Assembly: GCF_002204795.1 (NCBI RefSeq)
Contig: NZ_NIXO01000026.1
Location: forward strand, 1-64,000
Length of the DNA: 64,000 nucleotides
Direction of reading: 5' to 3'
Source: Pseudomonas sp. K2I15
GTDB lineage: Bacteria; Pseudomonadota; Gammaproteobacteria; Pseudomonadales; Pseudomonadaceae
Shown piece after piece: positions 61,709 to 64,000 of this stretch. Numbering within the stretch: the first letter of the stretch is position 1; each line of letters opens with the position of its first letter. The notes below the pieces were generated by a model. The model saw only the letters and a list, made by a program, of their open reading frames with translations, made no database searches and was not told the DNA's origin. Made by a program: the position numbers and the translations under genes.

Positions 61709-61741
61709 TTAACATCTTAATTATAACGTTAACAGGTTAAC
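61709..61741. promoter_or_regulatory. Palindromic sites between hpaA and hpaG1
   Basis: TTAACATCTTAA (61709-61720) and GTTAACAGGTTAAC (61728-61741) are palindromes or near-palindromes 7 bp apart. Both share the TTAACA core with 59407-59416. They lie 54-86 bp upstream of hpaG1 and are probable HpaR operators. Confidence 0.6.
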
Positions 61742-61794
61742 GAATATCCCACGGAGCAGAGCCGAATCTGCCCCGCCACTGCCAGGAGAAAAGC

Positions 61795-62460
61795 ATGAGC
61801 CGTGCCCTGCATGATGTTGCGAACGGCACCCTGTTCGGCGTTGCGCTGAACTACCAGGGGTTGCTGAACCAAAGTCTCGCCGAATTCGAACAAGCGCCTT
61901 ACCAGAAACCACCGGTCAAGCCGGTGCTGTTCATCAAGACGCCCAACACCCGCAATAGCCACAGCGGTGTGGTGCTGCACCCTCCGGGTGAACGCCTGCA
62001 ACCCGGCCCGGCACTCGGGGTGGTGATTGGCAAAAGCGCCAGCCGCGTCAGCGTTGAAAACGCCCTGGAGCATGTGGCCGGCTACACCATCGTCAATGAG
62101 TTCAGCCTGCCGGAAGACAGCTACTACCGCCCGGCGGTGAAAGCCAAGTGCCGGGACGGTTTCTGCGCATTGGGCCCGGAACTGGTGGCCCGTGACCAGA
62201 TTGCCAACCCGCACCAATTAAGCGTGAAGCTGTTCGTCAACGGTGAACTGCGCCAGCAAAACTCCACCGCCAATTTCGTGCGCAGCATCCCGCAGTTGAT
62301 CGCCGAGATCAGCGAGTTCATGACCCTGCACGAAGGCGATGTGCTGATCACCGGCACACCCGAAGGCCGGGTGGATGTGCAACCCGGCGACACGGTTGAA
62401 GTCGAGATCAGCGGCCTGGGCCGCCTGGTCAACCACATCAAGGCAGAGGAGCTGTCATGA
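61795..62460 (+). CDS. hpaG1: HPC isomerase/decarboxylase, N-terminal subunit
   Basis: A 221-residue fumarylacetoacetate-hydrolase-fold protein, equal to the N-terminal half of fused HpaG. It has TPNTRNSHSG and the metal-ligand part (KAKCRDGFCALGPELV, ITGTPEGRVDVQPGD). Together with HpaG2 it isomerises and decarboxylates COHED in homoprotocatechuate breakdown. Pseudomonas often splits the fused enterobacterial gene. The stop overlaps hpaG2 (ATGA). Confidence 0.92.
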   Translation: MSRALHDVANGTLFGVALNYQGLLNQSLAEFEQAPYQKPPVKPVLFIKTPNTRNSHSGVVLHPPGERLQPGPALGVVIGKSASRVSVENALEHVAGYTIVNEFSLPEDSYYRPAVKAKCRDGFCALGPELVARDQIANPHQLSVKLFVNGELRQQNSTANFVRSIPQLIAEISEFMTLHEGDVLITGTPEGRVDVQPGDTVEVEISGLGRLVNHIKAEELS

Positions 62461-63227
62461 AACACGCCCGTATTCGCTTTGAAGGTGCCGTGCACCAGGT
62501 TCTGGTCGAAGCCCAGAACGCCGTGCGCCTGGCTGATGGCCGCCGGGTGGCTGAAGACCAGGTCGAATGGCTGCCACCGGCCACCGGCAGTATGTTCGCC
62601 CTCGGCCTGAACTACGCCGACCACGCCGCCGAACTGGCCTTCAAGCCGCCGACCGAACCGCTGGCCTTCATCAAGTCCCCCGGCACCTACACCGGCCACA
62701 ACCAGGTGACCTGGCGCCCGGACAACGTCGCCTACATGCACTACGAGTGCGAGCTGGTGGCCGTCATCGGCAAACCGGCGCGCAACGTCAAGCGTGCAGA
62801 CGCCCTGGACTACGTGGCCGGCTACACGGTGTGCAACGACTACGCGATCCGCGACTACCTGGAAAACTACTACCGCCCCAACCTGCGGGTGAAAAACCGC
62901 GATGCCACCACGCCCGTCGGCCCCTGGATTGTCGACGTCGCCGACGTGCCGGACCCAAGCAACCTGAAGCTGCGCACCTGGATCAACGGTGAACTGCGCC
63001 AGGAAGGCAGCACTAAGGACATGATTTTCGACATCCCGTATTTGATCGAATACCTGTCCAGCTTCATGACCCTGCAACCCGGCGACATGATCGCCACCGG
63101 CACGCCGGAAGGCCTGGCCGATGTGGTGCCGGGGGACGAAGTGATCGTGGAAGTGGAAGGCGTAGGTCGCCTGGTTAATCGAATTGTCAGCGAGGCGGAC
63201 TTTTTTGCCGCCGGTCAAGAGGCATGA
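62457..63227 (+). CDS. hpaG2: HPC isomerase/decarboxylase, C-terminal subunit
   Basis: A 256-residue FAH-fold subunit (FALGLNYADHAAEL, MHYECELVAVIG with the metal-binding Glu pair, ATGTPEGLADVVPGD). It works with HpaG1. Its stop overlaps the hpaE start (ATGA). Confidence 0.92.
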   Translation: MKHARIRFEGAVHQVLVEAQNAVRLADGRRVAEDQVEWLPPATGSMFALGLNYADHAAELAFKPPTEPLAFIKSPGTYTGHNQVTWRPDNVAYMHYECELVAVIGKPARNVKRADALDYVAGYTVCNDYAIRDYLENYYRPNLRVKNRDATTPVGPWIVDVADVPDPSNLKLRTWINGELRQEGSTKDMIFDIPYLIEYLSSFMTLQPGDMIATGTPEGLADVVPGDEVIVEVEGVGRLVNRIVSEADFFAAGQEA

Positions 63228-64000
63228 GCAGCATGATCAAACACTGGATCAACGGCCGTGAGGTCGAAAGCAAAGACACCTTTATCAACTACAACCCGGC
63301 CACCGGCGAAGCCATCGGTGAAGTCGCCAGCGGCGGCGCCGAGGAAGTGGCGCAGGCGGTAGCGGCAGCCAAGGAAGCCTTTCCGAAGTGGGCGGGAACC
63401 CCGGCCAAGGAACGTGCCCGCTTGATGCGCAAGCTCGGTGAACTGATCGAACAGAACGTGCCGCACCTGGCCGAGCTGGAAACCCTCGACACCGGCCTGC
63501 CGATCCACCAGACCAAAAACGTGCTGATTCCCCGCGCGTCCCACAACTTCGACTTCTTCGCCGAAGTCTGCACCCGCATGGACGGCCACAGTTACCCGGT
63601 GGACGACCAGATGCTCAACTACACCCTGTACCAGCCGGTGGGTGTCTGCGCGCTGGTGTCGCCGTGGAACGTGCCGTTCATGACGGCTACCTGGAAAACC
63701 GCGCCGTGCCTGGCGCTGGGCAATACTGCCGTTTTGAAAATGTCCGAGCTGTCGCCGCTGACGGCCAATGAGTTAGGGCGCCTGGCGGTCGAGGCCGGCA
63801 TTCCCAAAGGCGTGTTGAACGTGATCCAGGGCTACGGCGCCACCGCCGGTGACGCGCTGGTGCGCCACCCCGACGTGCGCGCGATTTCCTTTACCGGCGG
63901 CACCGCCACCGGCAAGAAAATCATGCAGACCGCCGGGCTGAAAAAGTACTCGATGGAGCTGGGCGGCAAGTCGCCGGTGCTGATCTTTGAAGATGCCGAC
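63224..64000 (+). CDS. hpaE: 5-carboxymethyl-2-hydroxymuconate semialdehyde dehydrogenase (partial)
   Basis: An aldehyde dehydrogenase running off the right edge. The first 259 residues are visible: NPATGEAIGEVASGG, the Asn-bearing oxyanion motif PWNVPF, FTGGTATG (NAD loop) and MELGGKSP with the general-base glutamate. The catalytic cysteine lies beyond the window. The ATG at 63224 is chosen because of its ATGA overlap; the ATG at 63233 is an alternative. Order hpaG1-G2-E matches Pseudomonas hpa clusters. Confidence 0.9.
   Translation, partial: MSSMIKHWINGREVESKDTFINYNPATGEAIGEVASGGAEEVAQAVAAAKEAFPKWAGTPAKERARLMRKLGELIEQNVPHLAELETLDTGLPIHQTKNVLIPRASHNFDFFAEVCTRMDGHSYPVDDQMLNYTLYQPVGVCALVSPWNVPFMTATWKTAPCLALGNTAVLKMSELSPLTANELGRLAVEAGIPKGVLNVIQGYGATAGDALVRHPDVRAISFTGGTATGKKIMQTAGLKKYSMELGGKSPVLIFEDAD

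Overview
The window looks like a chromosomal segment of a Pseudomonas of the fluorescens group. The evidence is the GC-rich coding style, abundant REP/REPIN hairpins of Pseudomonas type, a lipoprotein-type type II secretin, a polyamine cluster of pot/puu type, and two TonB-dependent siderophore receptors. It is a dense accessory-metabolism region with about 60 genes. I see no tRNA, rRNA, CRISPR array or intact insertion sequence. All family assignments come from reading the translations, without database searches.

Layout. 1-7617: an IclR regulator diverges from a seven-gene operon with a PotABCD-like ABC importer and three HcnABC/opine-oxidase-like redox subunits, so it probably imports and oxidises an amine or amino-acid-like compound that I cannot name. 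7632-7960: an interspersed repeat. 7991-9529: a membrane diguanylate cyclase. 9961-11140: a frameshifted secreted HAF-repeat-like gene. 11171-15990: a gamma-glutamyl-polyamine module (oxidase, PotF-like binding protein, glutamine-synthetase-like ligase) with a divergent AraC regulator. 16109-22326: acetoin catabolism (acoC, acoB, acoA, divergent acoR, and an acetoin reductase) with a sigma-54 promoter and shared palindromes that probably bind AcoR.

22481-31972: a TonB receptor, an AhpD-like protein, a small gene broken by a frameshift, an arylamine N-acetyltransferase, several small proteins, a DUF3087-like membrane protein, a repeat-rich patch that truncates a gene, two MFS exporters and a hypothetical protein. 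32053-36604: a two-component system divergent from a full-length BamA-like protein. 36605-38110: repeat ends, an IS481-like remnant and a truncated aromatic-acid transporter.

38224-48136: a complete, translationally coupled type II secretion operon (gspE-F-G-H-I-J-K-L-M-C-D), next to a small exported protein and a secreted GH3/PA14 glycosidase that is a natural candidate substrate. 51819-58761: a TetR regulator, fecEDCB and an STN-containing TonB receptor. 58848-64000: the start of a homoprotocatechuate/4-hydroxyphenylacetate island (hpaR, an OprD-type porin, hpaA, hpaG1, hpaG2, hpaE), which runs off the right edge.

The most unusual items are the A6-tract frameshifted exported mini-gene, the BamA paralogue beside its own two-component system, the AcoR-site network, the HcnABC/Pot hybrid operon, the T2SS/GH3 pairing, and the repeat family that has split a gene and flanks mobile debris.
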